Translations under genes and position numbers: made by a program
From: Cernens ardua
GTDB taxonomy: Bacteria > Pseudomonadota > Gammaproteobacteria > Pseudomonadales > Halomonadaceae
Direction of reading: 5' to 3'
Assembly (NCBI RefSeq): GCF_051251085.1
Contig: NZ_JBPCZH010000003.1
Span: forward strand, 62,001-126,000
Length of the DNA stretch: 64,000 nt
In this document: piece after piece, positions 45,443 through 54,437 of the stretch
Numbering within the stretch: the stretch's first letter is position 1
How the letters are laid out: the number at the start of each line of letters is the position of its first letter
Notes under the pieces: generated by a model
Told to the model about the DNA's origin: nothing
The model's input: the letters and a program-made list of their open reading frames with translations, nothing else
Database searches by the model: none

Positions 45443-45913
45443 TTAGCTAGCCAAACGCGCCAGGGCATATTCCGCTAACGCAAAAATCAGATGACTAATC
45501 AGCATGCCATTGATGACTTCTACCCTATTGGGCAGATTACGAGCCATCACCCCTGCTCCCATACCCGGCATCATGATAAACATACCTGCCAAGGTAGCGA
45601 GTACAAAACCTATCAAAAATGCAGGAAATACCATGGGTGCATAAGGACCGCCAAAGCAAAGCAATAGCGCGGCATAGAGTACCCCCACTCCATAATGAAA
45701 AATCCAGCCAATCATCTTTTCATTGGTTGTTGGCGGTGTCTGACTATCCTGCAAGTAAAAATGCCCTTGCAGCAGACCAAGCACCCAACGTCCGGGAAGC
45801 CCCCACTCCATGGGCGACTCACCTTTTCGTTTGGAGGAAAAAAATCCCCATAAATCAAGTACGATAGTGGAACCAATACCAACCATCAGTATAAATAGAA
45901 TAATTTCGCTCAT
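45443..45913 (-). CDS. DUF2938 family membrane protein
   Basis: A 156-residue protein with four hydrophobic helices. The N-terminal ILMVGIGSTIVLDLWGFF and GWIFHYGVGVLYA segments are typical of the DUF2938 group found in many Proteobacteria. Function is not known. It converges on the small phage-like gene with only seven bases between stops. Confidence 0.8.
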   Translation of the reverse strand: MSEIILFILMVGIGSTIVLDLWGFFSSKRKGESPMEWGLPGRWVLGLLQGHFYLQDSQTPPTTNEKMIGWIFHYGVGVLYAALLLCFGGPYAPMVFPAFLIGFVLATLAGMFIMMPGMGAGVMARNLPNRVEVINGMLISHLIFALAEYALARLAS

Positions 45914-46308
45914 ATCAGGTTATCGCTTTCCTGTGTACGACATGGCATAACCGTGCATATCGCATGCCTGTTTGTGTGTGGCTCTGCCGAAACCCATTGG
46001 GCTTTCATCCCAGCCGATTGAGTATACGAAAACTTTCATATTGATGAAGGGATAAATGTCATCATTGGCCATTAATACACAGAGAATCAATGATTCGAAT
46101 CAGACCCCATCATCAACACTTGCGACATTCGCATTTCCATACCCTTTACCTCCGCGGGGATGAAGGGCACAATCAAGGCATTCACCTCTGTAACTGACGC
46201 CTTGTTCGCACATTGAGTGCGATAAATGTCATACGACTGACATTGATAATACCAACGATAAAATCATTACAACAAAAACAAAACCATACGCCAGTCCAGG
46301 GAGAGTAA
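45914..46308. other. Intergenic region upstream of symporter operon
   Basis: About 395 bases between divergent DUF2938 and DUF3311 genes. It should contain both promoters. No RNA gene or strong hairpin was recognised. Confidence 0.45.
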
Positions 46309-46518
46309 ATGCTTAAAGTTATTATCGGGCTCATTGTGCCCTTCATCGCCATGGTTGTGCTTCTCCCCTGTATCAATCACCTCCAATGGGCACCATTGGC
46401 TATTCCCATGCTGTATTGGTGGTTGATCATGTGTTGTCTACTTGCCACAGCCTGCCTGATGATCTGTTGGTTCTGCTTTGACCGAAACAACGATGACACT
46501 GATGAAGAGGACAAGTGA
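46309..46518 (+). CDS. DUF3311 small membrane protein
   Basis: A 69-residue protein with two transmembrane helices (about 3-20 and 32-55) and an acidic tail. DUF3311 proteins are the usual small partner encoded just before sodium:solute symporters. GAGAG lies upstream of the ATG. Its TGA overlaps the ATG of the symporter gene (TGATG), so translation is coupled. Confidence 0.85.
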   Translation: MLKVIIGLIVPFIAMVVLLPCINHLQWAPLAIPMLYWWLIMCCLLATACLMICWFCFDRNNDDTDEEDK

Positions 46519-47936
46519 TGGCTACGCTGATTTTTGCACTATGCATCGTGTTTTCACTTTGCCTTGCCTTCTATGCGCTCAAGGCGCCACACCACAATGC
46601 TGAGGATTTCTTTGTAGGCTCTCGACAATTTGGCAGTATTCTCACCTTTTTCCTTGCTGCGGGAGAAATCTATAGCATTGGAGTGCTGATCGGACTACCC
46701 AGCGGAATATATATAGGTGGTCCAAGCTATGCGGTCTGGTATCTGGGATATGTCCTCCTATGCTACCCACTGGGATATTTTATCCTGCCTAAACTGTGGG
46801 CTTTGGGAAAACAACTTGATTGTGCAACCCTTCCCGACCTCTTCCGCCGTTACTATCAGAGCCGAGGCCTGGAGTTGGTCGTTGCCATTACCTGTATTCT
46901 TTTCCTGCTACCCTGGGGACAAATGCAGTTCACCGGGCTATTAACAGCACTCAATGGTCTGGGCTGGCACCTCCCCCCCGTATATACCATGGTTGGCTGC
47001 GCCATACTGGCCTTTTGCTATATTGCTACCTCTGGCGTTCGATCATCTGCGTATGTAGCAGTTTTCAAGGACATCATGATGATTCTGGTCGTCGTCCTTA
47101 CCGGTGCGGCAGTGATTTACAGTACCGGCATTTCTCACGTCTTCATTGCCGCACGCCAGCATGTGGAAACTCGCATGACGACGCCACAACTCGGATTTAC
47201 CATTACCACGATCATGTTTCAGGCCATCGGTCTGGTATTTTTCCCTCTCAGCCTGCAATCCACGTTTTCAGCACGTAGCGCAAACACTATACGTCGCACC
47301 CAAATGTTCATGCCGCTCTATATGCTTATGTTTCCATTTGTCATTTTGGTTGCCTACTATGCCGTTTCCTCAACCCACCTGAGCTCTCCTACAGGTGCAT
47401 TTATGGCAGCCGCGACAGATGTACTACCAGGCTGGATGCTGGGGATTGTAGCGGCAGGGGCCAGCCTATCCGGTTTGCTGGTATTGGCTGTGGTATGTCT
47501 AACGATTGGATCGATGGTGACTCGTAACCTGATCCCCGGAAAGCATGTCGTGCATCAACGACGTACTACTCGCATCGTCATGGTCATCTATCTGGCCCTT
47601 TCCATCGTGCTGACACTGGCCACTCCCAACCTGATGACGACGCTGGTGAATACAGCCTATAACGGCATTACCCAGTTTGCGCCCGGGGCAATGGCAGCCC
47701 TTTTTCTGCGCACCAAATTACGTCCATTAGCCGTCGGTCTGGGGATTCTTTGCGGACAGGGCGTTTCCGTTTGGCTATATCTCGCCCATCTGGCACCCGC
47801 TGGTTTCAATGGGGGATTGATAGGACTGATTTGCAATGTGATCGTTGTCGGTATCGTGCAATTCGTGCTCTCCGCTGGTCATAAGGCAACGCCTGCGATA
47901 GGCAATACGTTGGCAAATCGCTCCAGCAAGGAGTGA
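46518..47936 (+). CDS. Sodium:solute symporter family transporter
   Basis: About 472 residues with some 12-13 transmembrane helices of the SSS/PanF-like family. The N-terminal helix leads into DFFVGSRQFGSILTFF, typical of the family. It imports a small organic solute with sodium. The amidase gene follows 90 bases later on the same strand, so the solute may be an amide or a product such as an organic acid. The substrate is not predictable. Confidence 0.88.
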   Translation: MATLIFALCIVFSLCLAFYALKAPHHNAEDFFVGSRQFGSILTFFLAAGEIYSIGVLIGLPSGIYIGGPSYAVWYLGYVLLCYPLGYFILPKLWALGKQLDCATLPDLFRRYYQSRGLELVVAITCILFLLPWGQMQFTGLLTALNGLGWHLPPVYTMVGCAILAFCYIATSGVRSSAYVAVFKDIMMILVVVLTGAAVIYSTGISHVFIAARQHVETRMTTPQLGFTITTIMFQAIGLVFFPLSLQSTFSARSANTIRRTQMFMPLYMLMFPFVILVAYYAVSSTHLSSPTGAFMAAATDVLPGWMLGIVAAGASLSGLLVLAVVCLTIGSMVTRNLIPGKHVVHQRRTTRIVMVIYLALSIVLTLATPNLMTTLVNTAYNGITQFAPGAMAALFLRTKLRPLAVGLGILCGQGVSVWLYLAHLAPAGFNGGLIGLICNVIVVGIVQFVLSAGHKATPAIGNTLANRSSKE

Positions 47937-48026
47937 AGCTCAAAACAATAAGGAAAGTACAACCTCGATCACTCATATTAAATGGCTTGATGCTGGCTCA
48001 TTTTCAGCTCTTCACAGGACATAATA

Positions 48027-49439
48027 ATGACAAGATATACCGAAGACAGTTGGCGGTTGTCGGCAACCCAATTGGCCGCATCCATCTCATCAGGACAACT
48101 CAGCGCCGAGCAAGCCGCCAGAGATGCGCTAGCCAGGCTGGAAAACATTAATCCGACCATCAATGCCGTAGTGGACTATCGCCCTGAAGATGTCATTGCC
48201 AGAGCACAGGACATTGACGCACGATTATCACGTGGAGAAACGCTCGGTCCGCTGGCCGGTGTACCCGTCACAGTCAAGGTCAATGTCGACCAAGAGGGAT
48301 ATGCCACGACGCACGGTGTCCACCTGAACAAGAATCTGGTCGCTCACTCCAATAGCCCAGTCGTACAGCGCTTTCTGGATGCCGATGCTGTTATTCTTGG
48401 ACGCACCAATACGCCAGCGTTTAGTTACCGCTGGTTTACCAACAATCTGCTGCATGGACACACCTACAATCCACGAAACCGATTGCTGACGCCGGGAGGT
48501 TCCTCGGGAGGAGCCGGCTCAGCCGTGGCTGCCGGCATTGGTGCTATCGCACATGGAACGGATATCGCGGGATCGGTCCGCTTTCCTGCCTATGCCTGCG
48601 GAGTACATGGGCTAAGACCTAGTCTGGGGCGTGTTGCAACCTTTAATGCTAGCGCACCCGAGCGCAATATTGGTGGGCAGCTAATGTCGGTTTCAGGCCC
48701 TTTGGCTCGCTCTATAGCCGATATACGTGTCGCTATTGAGGTGATGTCAGCACCCGATAGCCGCGACCCATGGTGGCGCCCCTCCCCACTGCAGGGCAAC
48801 CACTATCGCCGTCATGCCGTAGTGTGCCTACAGCCAGATAACATGGGCGTAGCACCGGAACTGAAACAGGCGCTGCTGGAGGCTGCTGACCAGTTACGTG
48901 ATGCGGGGTGGATTGTGGATGAAGTTGACTCACTTCCGCCGATCGCGAGTGCCGTGCCGATCCAAAAGACGCTATGGTTAGGTGAGCAGTATGAAAAACT
49001 GCTTGAACAGGCTTATCAGGAAGGGGATCCGGGGGCACTCCACCTGTTGGAAAGCAACCGCGATTTTTTTGCCTCACGTGGGCCTGATGCCTTATCACAG
49101 GCACTGATCCAGCGGGCCACAATCGTAAGAGAGTGGCAGCAATTCACCGAGCGTTATCCGCTGGTCTTGCTTCCTCCCTGTGGTGAACTTCCTTTCGCGG
49201 ATAATCTTGATTTGAGTGATCTAGAGCGGGTATGGACAGCGCAAGCCCCGATGATTGCTTTACCGCTGACAGGACTCCCTTCCATGAGCGTTGCTACAGG
49301 CATTGTGAAAGATAACATTCCAATAGGCGTACAATTGGTTTCAAGAGTTTTTCGAGAAGATATTTGCCTGGAAGCGGCAGAAGCCATTGAGGCACGATCT
49401 CCGGCTGTCACCATTGCTGAACCGGAACGACATAACTAA
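48027..49439 (+). CDS. Amidase signature family hydrolase
   Basis: A 470-residue amidase. The Ser-cisSer-Lys triad is visible as Lys84 (VTVKVN), Ser159 (PGGSSGG) and Ser183 (DIAGSVR), with the family's normal spacing. It hydrolyses an amide to acid and ammonia in the cytoplasm. AGGA lies eight bases before the ATG. It follows the symporter gene and probably acts on the imported solute; GatA is excluded because no gatB/gatC accompany it. Confidence 0.88.
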   Translation: MTRYTEDSWRLSATQLAASISSGQLSAEQAARDALARLENINPTINAVVDYRPEDVIARAQDIDARLSRGETLGPLAGVPVTVKVNVDQEGYATTHGVHLNKNLVAHSNSPVVQRFLDADAVILGRTNTPAFSYRWFTNNLLHGHTYNPRNRLLTPGGSSGGAGSAVAAGIGAIAHGTDIAGSVRFPAYACGVHGLRPSLGRVATFNASAPERNIGGQLMSVSGPLARSIADIRVAIEVMSAPDSRDPWWRPSPLQGNHYRRHAVVCLQPDNMGVAPELKQALLEAADQLRDAGWIVDEVDSLPPIASAVPIQKTLWLGEQYEKLLEQAYQEGDPGALHLLESNRDFFASRGPDALSQALIQRATIVREWQQFTERYPLVLLPPCGELPFADNLDLSDLERVWTAQAPMIALPLTGLPSMSVATGIVKDNIPIGVQLVSRVFREDICLEAAEAIEARSPAVTIAEPERHN

Positions 49440-49500
49440 TCCCTCTCCTACCCTGCAAGGCCTACAATTGAGTGTACTTTTGCAGGCCCCACATAGGTAA

Positions 49501-50661
49501 TCAATCCCTTTTACGGAGATCTCTATTGCGAAGCCAACCTAACACCTTCCAGAGAACACGTCGGAATGCCAGGAAGAAGGCAGAGGAAGGAACAAACAGC
49601 TGGGAACGCAATGAAATCATTTTCTGATGTTTGTCCACAAAAGGACGCATGCGTTCCCCATATTCCTTGAGCGCATCTGATATATTCTCAGGATGGTTCG
49701 ACAGAGCCTCTCCCAGGCGTTGCCCACCCATTAATGCTGCAGATGCGCCCATTCCTGAATAAAGCGTTAAACACCAGGCAGAATCGCCCAACAAGACGAC
49801 ATGCCCTTTATGCCACTCAGGCATTTTTACCATTTGTACGGAGTCAAATAAATAATCATCGGTTTTGGACAGATCCTCAAGAATTTGTGGCAGTAAACCG
49901 CCATTGTCAAAACCGGCGAATTTTTTCCGCAAGACCTCCAGGTGTGGCTCGGCAAATTGTGCATTTATGTCATCCGCCCTATATGAAAGCAGTGCAGTTG
50001 AAGGGCGATCGGCCAGAGGAAATACTGTGAGGGAACGCCCCACTTCCGACATGATAATGCCGTCACTTTTTTCCACACCGGGGAGCGGACGGGATAAAGG
50101 AAAGGCACACAGCACTGTTCCTACATAATCAAAGAAGTCTTCATCAGGGCCAAATACCATTTTGCGAACAGAAGAACGTACGCCATCGGCACCAATGACA
50201 AGATCAAACACTTCTTCTGTCTCGTGAGGAGTACCTTTTTTCTCTCCCTGCACGAGTTTGACCCGTGCACCGTCCGATTCATCAACGATTGCAGTGGGAG
50301 TGGTGTCAAACCTTACCTCTACCTCACCCTCTACGCTCTGCCACAAGGCATCTTCTATATCCCCCCGCAACACGGCAATGGGGGCATTGGTTTCATTGGT
50401 AATATCAGCAATCTGACGCCGGCTACCATCACGACGGATATCCCAGAACCGGGCTCTGGGAGTTCGTTTCTGCATGGCATCCAATACTCCCAATGCCTGC
50501 GCAGCCTGCTTGCCATCATTCTGTAAGCCGATGAAATACCCGCCTCTGCGACGTTCACTGGCACGCTCAACAATAACGGGTGCCCAGCCTCTTTTCTTCA
50601 AAGCAATGGCAGCAGACATTCCGCCAATCCCCATACCTACGATAAGTGCGCGGCGAGACAT
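49501..50661 (-). CDS. FAD-dependent monooxygenase
   Basis: A 386-residue group A flavoprotein monooxygenase. The dinucleotide fold GMGIGGMS is at about 9-16, the DG motif is GADGVRSSVRK (near 162) and the GD motif is VLLGDSAWC (near 285). Such enzymes hydroxylate aromatic or polyketide-like compounds with NAD(P)H; TetX and salicylate hydroxylase are relatives. The basic C-terminal tail (WLRNRDLRKRD) may touch the membrane. It converges with the amidase gene. The substrate is unknown. Confidence 0.85.
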   Translation of the reverse strand: MSRRALIVGMGIGGMSAAIALKKRGWAPVIVERASERRRGGYFIGLQNDGKQAAQALGVLDAMQKRTPRARFWDIRRDGSRRQIADITNETNAPIAVLRGDIEDALWQSVEGEVEVRFDTTPTAIVDESDGARVKLVQGEKKGTPHETEEVFDLVIGADGVRSSVRKMVFGPDEDFFDYVGTVLCAFPLSRPLPGVEKSDGIIMSEVGRSLTVFPLADRPSTALLSYRADDINAQFAEPHLEVLRKKFAGFDNGGLLPQILEDLSKTDDYLFDSVQMVKMPEWHKGHVVLLGDSAWCLTLYSGMGASAALMGGQRLGEALSNHPENISDALKEYGERMRPFVDKHQKMISLRSQLFVPSSAFFLAFRRVLWKVLGWLRNRDLRKRD

Positions 50662-50795
50662 ATGTATTCCTTTTATGATGATATTTTATATAGGGCTAGC
50701 GTTGTTAAGACAGTGAGAGAAGGTGAAGAGTTCGAATAAAAGACAGAGGTGAGCCAGTCGACTTTAAATGAATGTGGGTGAGTCTTTTTGCATCG

Positions 50796-51095
50796 CTAAC
50801 GCTTCTTCCAGGTCTCCATTTCTTCCTGAATAAAAGCCTCCACCAGCGTCTTGTACACCTTTTCCACAATATCAGGCGAAAGCCCTTCATCCTCAGCCCA
50901 TTCCCGACGCTGAGCCAACATGGCTTTGACCCTGTCATTGGTTTTTACCGCTTGGGTGTTCTGCTTGAATTTTGCTGCCGCGTGAACGTATCCACTACGC
51001 TCAGACAGAAGGTAAACAATGGATTGATCAATATGATCAATTTCAGAGCGGATATCGTGCATGTTTTTGCACTGATCAGGGGTATTGGAGCGCAT
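50796..51095 (-). CDS. Chorismate mutase / isochorismate-pyruvate lyase (AroQ type)
   Basis: About 99 residues if started at MRSNTPDQ. The AroQ three-helix fold is visible as MHDIRSEIDHIDQSIVYLLSER, cited by IRSEIDHIDQ, and DRVKAMLAQRREWAEDEGL, cited by LAQRREWA. It resembles PchB, which makes salicylate from isochorismate, as well as monofunctional chorismate mutases. GGAAA lies about ten bases upstream of this ATG. The frame is open another 50 codons upstream into a transporter remnant, so a longer fusion protein cannot be excluded. Confidence 0.75.
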   Translation of the reverse strand: MRSNTPDQCKNMHDIRSEIDHIDQSIVYLLSERSGYVHAAAKFKQNTQAVKTNDRVKAMLAQRREWAEDEGLSPDIVEKVYKTLVEAFIQEEMETWKKR

Positions 51096-51143
51096 TTTAT
51101 GAATTTCCGTGACGACTGAGCTGACTTCATACTCATGATGATA

Positions 51144-51245
51144 GATGCTATTTCGGGGAAAGAGGAAGATAATATTAGGCTCGGGAGTAAGAACAATACC
51201 TAATGCGATACCAGAGAAAGCTAACCAGTGTTCAATATTGGGCAT
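51144..51245 (-). pseudogene. N-terminal remnant of a LysE/RhtB exporter
   Basis: The first 34 codons of the open frame encode MPNIEHWLAFSGIALGIVLT followed by PEPN, the usual start of LysE-type amino acid exporters (LTPGPN). Everything after this first helix is missing. The frame runs without a stop into the chorismate mutase gene. Confidence 0.65.
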
Positions 51246-51390
51246 CTCAACTTTGCTCTTTTAATGATTGTTTTCCAGGCTCAGACCTCTATTGATTAAA
51301 TATAAACCAAGTTGACTCATTTTTTAGGGTATTAAATCACCCTTCATCATCACTACCCTCTTTCAGTTTTACAGTTGACTCAAAATTGAA

Positions 51391-51416
51391 TGCCCACACA
51401 AAATGCCCACACAAAA
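51391..51416. repeat. Two tandem copies of TGCCCACACAAAA
   Basis: A perfect 13-base direct repeat (51391-51403 and 51404-51416) at the left edge of the accessory island. Short repeats of this type often sit beside integrase genes as arm-type or attachment sequences; no integrase remains here. Confidence 0.6.
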
Positions 51417-51461
51417 TGCAGGCGTAGCGCCAATGTAACGACGCCATTGCCTCCATAAAGC

Positions 51462-51855
51462 TAGGCCATCCGCGCGGGCACAGTACAGCCGCCAGCGGCG
51501 CAAGAGCACACTACAATGACCGCAGTGACGGCCGACTACACTATGTCATCGTTGGGGATGTCAGTGATTTTCAGAACGTGCGGGAACTCAAGGCCACCTA
51601 TGCCACTGAAGAGAATGCCACCCATGCCGCGTGGGCACGTATCAAACGAGGCATGGCAGAGTTTCATTTTTCATTAGCGCGAGGCCGAGCGGATATTATG
51701 GTGGAATCACCGGTGAAGCTGGTGGGGTTTAGGGGGAGATCGAAAAGGAACAGTGGGTGGCGACGGAGGTTACGCATAGGTTGGATGAGAGAGGGTTTAG
51801 GACGGAGGTGAGGTGTGAACCTGCTCTTGACTTGTTATCACTCGATGACAAGTGA
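51462..51855 (+). pseudogene. P2 gene D (tail/late control) 3' remnant, copy A
   Basis: The translation includes HYNDRSDGRLHYVIVGD, ELKATYAT and ARIKRGMAEFHFSLARGRAD, the C-terminal part of the P2 late-control D family tail protein. A one-base deletion after VGF (near 51732) shifts the frame. Only the last third of the gene is present; copies B and C lie at 54109 and 56225. It ends at TGA 51853-51855, six bases from a convergent higA remnant. Confidence 0.75.
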
Positions 51856-51860
51856 ATCAA

Positions 51861-51986
51861 TCAAGCGGCGTGAGTCTTAATGCGCTCCAGTGCATCGCCC
51901 ATTTCTTTTTGCGCGATTTTTAGCTCAGTGTGTTTCTGCAAATTCATCCAAACCTTTGCCGAGGTACCGAGATACCGCCCAAACGT
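51861..51986 (-). pseudogene. higA antitoxin remnant, copy A
   Basis: Reading on the minus strand, the C-terminal half of a HigA/VapI antitoxin is visible (SAKVWMNLQKH, ending THAA). A missing base in the TTT near 51980 breaks the frame. The 5' half and any toxin gene are absent. Confidence 0.65.
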
Positions 51987-52029
51987 AGCGCAGTATCCTT
52001 AGCAATGACCTTAAAACATACCAGACCTT

Positions 52030-52214
52030 AATAATGGCTTCCACAGTATCATTGGAAAGACCTTAACCCTATCCAATAATTTGCCATGGAGTGGATATGG
52101 CAGTATAACCATGAAAGACCTCATATAAGCCTTGATAGTGTGATGCCGAATTAGCGACTGAATAGAACCGCATGAGTTTTACTTTTCTATCCTGCTAAAT
52201 AGGGAAAATTACCA
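52030..52214 (+). mobile_element. 3' end fragment of an IS3-family element
   Basis: The fragment encodes EWIWQYNHERPHISLDSVMP, the C-terminus of an IS3 OrfB transposase, then a stop and the terminal region up to about 52214. It is a diverged inverted copy of the end of the element at 52917-54108. The 5' part is missing. Confidence 0.75.
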
Positions 52215-52286
52215 GTAAAAATATTAGTAACGATAGATATGATGTTGGCAAGAAACTGAAAAAATTTAATTAAAAACATGGATAAA

Positions 52287-52484
52287 ATAATGAAAATACA
52301 TTTTTTGACACTATTTGTTTTTGTATTTATCTCTGGATGTGCCTCGAACGGGGACGTAAAAAGTTACAATGATGCATACAGCGACTGTCATACTATAGCT
52401 ACAAATGCTGGTAACTCTGGAACGGCCTCATTTAATTCATGTATGGATCGTCAGGGATATCATTTCCATAATATGAGGAATTGA
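52287..52484 (+). CDS. Small lipoprotein
   Basis: About 65 residues starting MKIHFL (an upstream in-frame ATG at 52278 is also possible). The signal ends in the lipobox ISGC (about 16-19). The mature part of about 47 residues has two Cys and is rich in Asn, Ser and His. It lies alone in an AT-rich cargo segment, convergent with a double-glycine peptide gene across a strong terminator. An immunity role for that peptide is conceivable but only by proximity. Confidence 0.65.
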   Translation: MMKIHFLTLFVFVFISGCASNGDVKSYNDAYSDCHTIATNAGNSGTASFNSCMDRQGYHFHNMRN

Positions 52485-52549
52485 CCTAGGATTAATATGT
52501 GAATGGATTTATAAAAGTCAGGACTATGATCAATATTTTACTTAAAGAC

Positions 52550-52579
52550 TTAACAAGCCAAGTCCACTTGGCTTGTTAA
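52550..52579. terminator. Perfect 13-bp bidirectional terminator
   Basis: TTAACAAGCCAAG (52550-52562) pairs perfectly with CTTGGCTTGTTAA (52567-52579) around the loop TCCA. It separates the convergent lipoprotein and double-glycine peptide genes. Confidence 0.88.
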
Positions 52580-52591
52580 AAAGTAAGGCTG

Positions 52592-52747
52592 TCAGAAAGA
52601 GATGCTTATTCCAACTCCGCCCCATGCATTTCCGCCAGGTGTAACACCACCTGTAGGATAAATAGAGACCCTCTCTATTTTTGCTGAAACTAGATGACGC
52701 GCACCACCTGATACCTTTTTGATTTCATCTTTGCTTAGCTTCTTCAT
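52592..52747 (-). CDS. Double-glycine-leader bacteriocin-like peptide
   Basis: A 51-residue precursor. The first 15 residues, MKKLSKDEIKKVSGG, match the double-glycine leaders cleaved by C39-peptidase ABC exporters (hydrophobic residues at -12, -7 and -4 pattern; GG at -2/-1). The 36-residue core after GG begins ARHLVSAKIERV and ends in a Gly-rich, hydrophobic tail (GGNAWGGVGISISF). AAGGA lies seven bases before the ATG and a perfect terminator follows the stop. No exporter or clear immunity gene is near. Processing and secretion are inferred from the leader alone; a quorum peptide is an alternative. Confidence 0.7.
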   Translation of the reverse strand: MKKLSKDEIKKVSGGARHLVSAKIERVSIYPTGGVTPGGNAWGGVGISISF

Positions 52748-52916
52748 GGTTTATTCCTTATTTTATTATTCATAAACTTCCATGACGCAAATTCGCAAAT
52801 AACATGGCATCAAATACTGCCACACCCATATCTCTACTCTTTTTAAAAGAAGTATGCAAGAAAAATATTTCTCCAGGTGTGCCCTCACTTTCCGCTGTTC
52901 ACAGAAGACACCCAAA

Positions 52917-54108
52917 TGTAATCCCTCCGTTTTTAACGGGCTTGAAAAGTAGAGATCATGCGGCTATATTCAGCCGCTGATTCGGCATCACACTATCAAG
53001 GCTTGTATGAGGTCTTTCATGGTTATACTGCCATATCCACTCCGTGGCGAATTATTGGATAGGGTTAAGGTCTTTCCAATAGTACTGTAGAAGCCATTCA
53101 TAGCGTACTGTTCGGTTGAAACGTTCCACATAGGCATTCTGTTGTGGCTTGCCAAGATGGATATAATTCAGGGCGATACCGTGCTTTTTCGCCCATTTGA
53201 TCATGGCTGTACCGCATAGTTACGGACCATTATCGCACCGTATAGCCAACGGCTTGCCTCGCTATTCGATGATCTGTTCCAATGATCGGATCACTCAGGG
53301 CGATGGCAGAGAAAAGTCGACTTCAATACCCAGAGATTCTCTATTGAAGTCGTCAATCACATTGAAGAGCCGAATGCTTCGGCCAGCCTGTAGTTGATCA
53401 TGCATGAAGTACCCCCCCCAGCGCTCATTCACCCTGGGGGGGTACTTCCATTCACTGCTGAGGTCGGCTGAGCTTCTTGCGTAGCCTGGTACGAACCTGA
53501 AGCCCTTCATCGGTGTATATCCGATAGGTCTGATTACGGTTAATGACCAGGCCTTCCGCCTTCAACACCGTATGCAATAGCAGATATCCGTACGCTAACT
53601 ATTGCGTTACCAACGCTTTAGACGTGACCTGAGAGCGCTATCAGAACATTTTCGGACCTTGTATCGATAAGCGGTTCGGGAAATGCCTACCAACTAACAG
53701 GCAGTACGCTCACTAATCGAATAAAGTCCGATCATGTAACGTGCAGCCGCCTTTCTGGCGGTAGGCGTTACCACTTTTTTGATACAACATCCTTCATGGC
53801 CTCGACTTCGAGTAGTTTATCAGCCAGGAGTCGCTTCAATTTGTTGTTTCCGGACTCAAGTTCACGCAAGCGCTTCGCCTCATTCACCTCCATACAGGCA
53901 TACTTGCTGCGTCAGTTATTGAAAGTGCCATTGGAGATACCCAGCCGACGACATAGGTCATCGACCTTGGCGCCAGCCTCATGTTCTTTGATAGCCCCAA
54001 TAATCTGTTCTTCCGAATAGCGTGTCTTTTTCATGGTGAGACCTCCATAAACTAAAGGTAACCGGAAATCTCATTGAAGTCATGGGGTTAATTTCGGGGG
54101 AAAGGTCA
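52917..54108 (-). mobile_element. Degenerate IS3-family (IS407-group) insertion sequence
   Basis: About 1,192 bases from TG (52917) to CA (54108), with related imperfect terminal repeats (TGTAATCCCTCCG and TGACCTTTCCCCCG read inward). OrfA starts at the complement of 54031-54033 (MKKTRYSEEQIIGAIKEHEA) and OrfB carries [20 protein letters not shown] and the C-terminal NHERPH. Both frames hold several stops, so it is inactive. No matching target duplication is seen (AAA on one side, TAT on the other), which points to recombination after insertion. Its right end abuts the broken D gene copy B. Confidence 0.85.
53408..53450. repeat. Long C/G inverted repeat inside transposase remnant
   Basis: GAAGTACCCCCCCCAG and its near-perfect complement CTGGGGGGGTACTTC form a stem of about 15 pairs around a loop of about 12 bases. 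It replaces sequence that in intact IS3 transposases encodes the strand before FMHDQL. Confidence 0.8.
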
Positions 54109-54432
54109 TATGTTATCGCCGGGCAAGCAGGGGCTTCTCAAACTGTCCGCGAGCTTAAAGCCACCTACGCCACCCAAGCAGACGCCACCCATGCCGTAGA
54201 AGCCGAATGGGCACACATCCAATGAGGCATGTCCGAGTTTCACTTCTCATTAGCACAATGGCGCGCGGATATCATGGTCGAGTCACCCCTGCGGTTGGTG
54301 GGGTTTAAAGAGGCTATCGAAAAGGAGCAATGGGTGGTGACGGAAGTCGCGCACCGATTGGATGAGAGGGGGTATAGGACGGAGGTGAGGTGTGAGGTTG
54401 CCCAAGCCTTATCATCACTCGATAACAAGTGA
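54109..54432 (+). pseudogene. P2 gene D 3' remnant, copy B
   Basis: Encodes YVIAGQAGASQTVRELKATY and GMSEFHFSLAQWRADIM, ending SLDNK and TGA at 54430-54432. An in-frame TGA interrupts it just before GMSEF (CAATGAGGC), a CGA-to-TGA type change compared with copy C. Its 5' side is cut exactly at the IS3 end. Very similar by eye to copy C. Confidence 0.75.
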
Positions 54433-54437
54433 ATCAA

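Noticed and set aside
51246..51480. Duplicated tRNA-Thr 3' end as left attachment site
   Set aside because: I looked for the tRNA 3' sequence in this stretch and found no match; the left border remains undefined.
53295..53510. A 71-residue minus-strand protein with a Pro/Gly-rich centre
   Set aside because: It is the middle of a decayed IS3 OrfB altered by the palindrome.
54229..54432. A 67-residue small gene, also seen at 56450-56653
   Set aside because: Both are the right-hand part of gene D remnants after a nonsense codon, with no start signal of their own.
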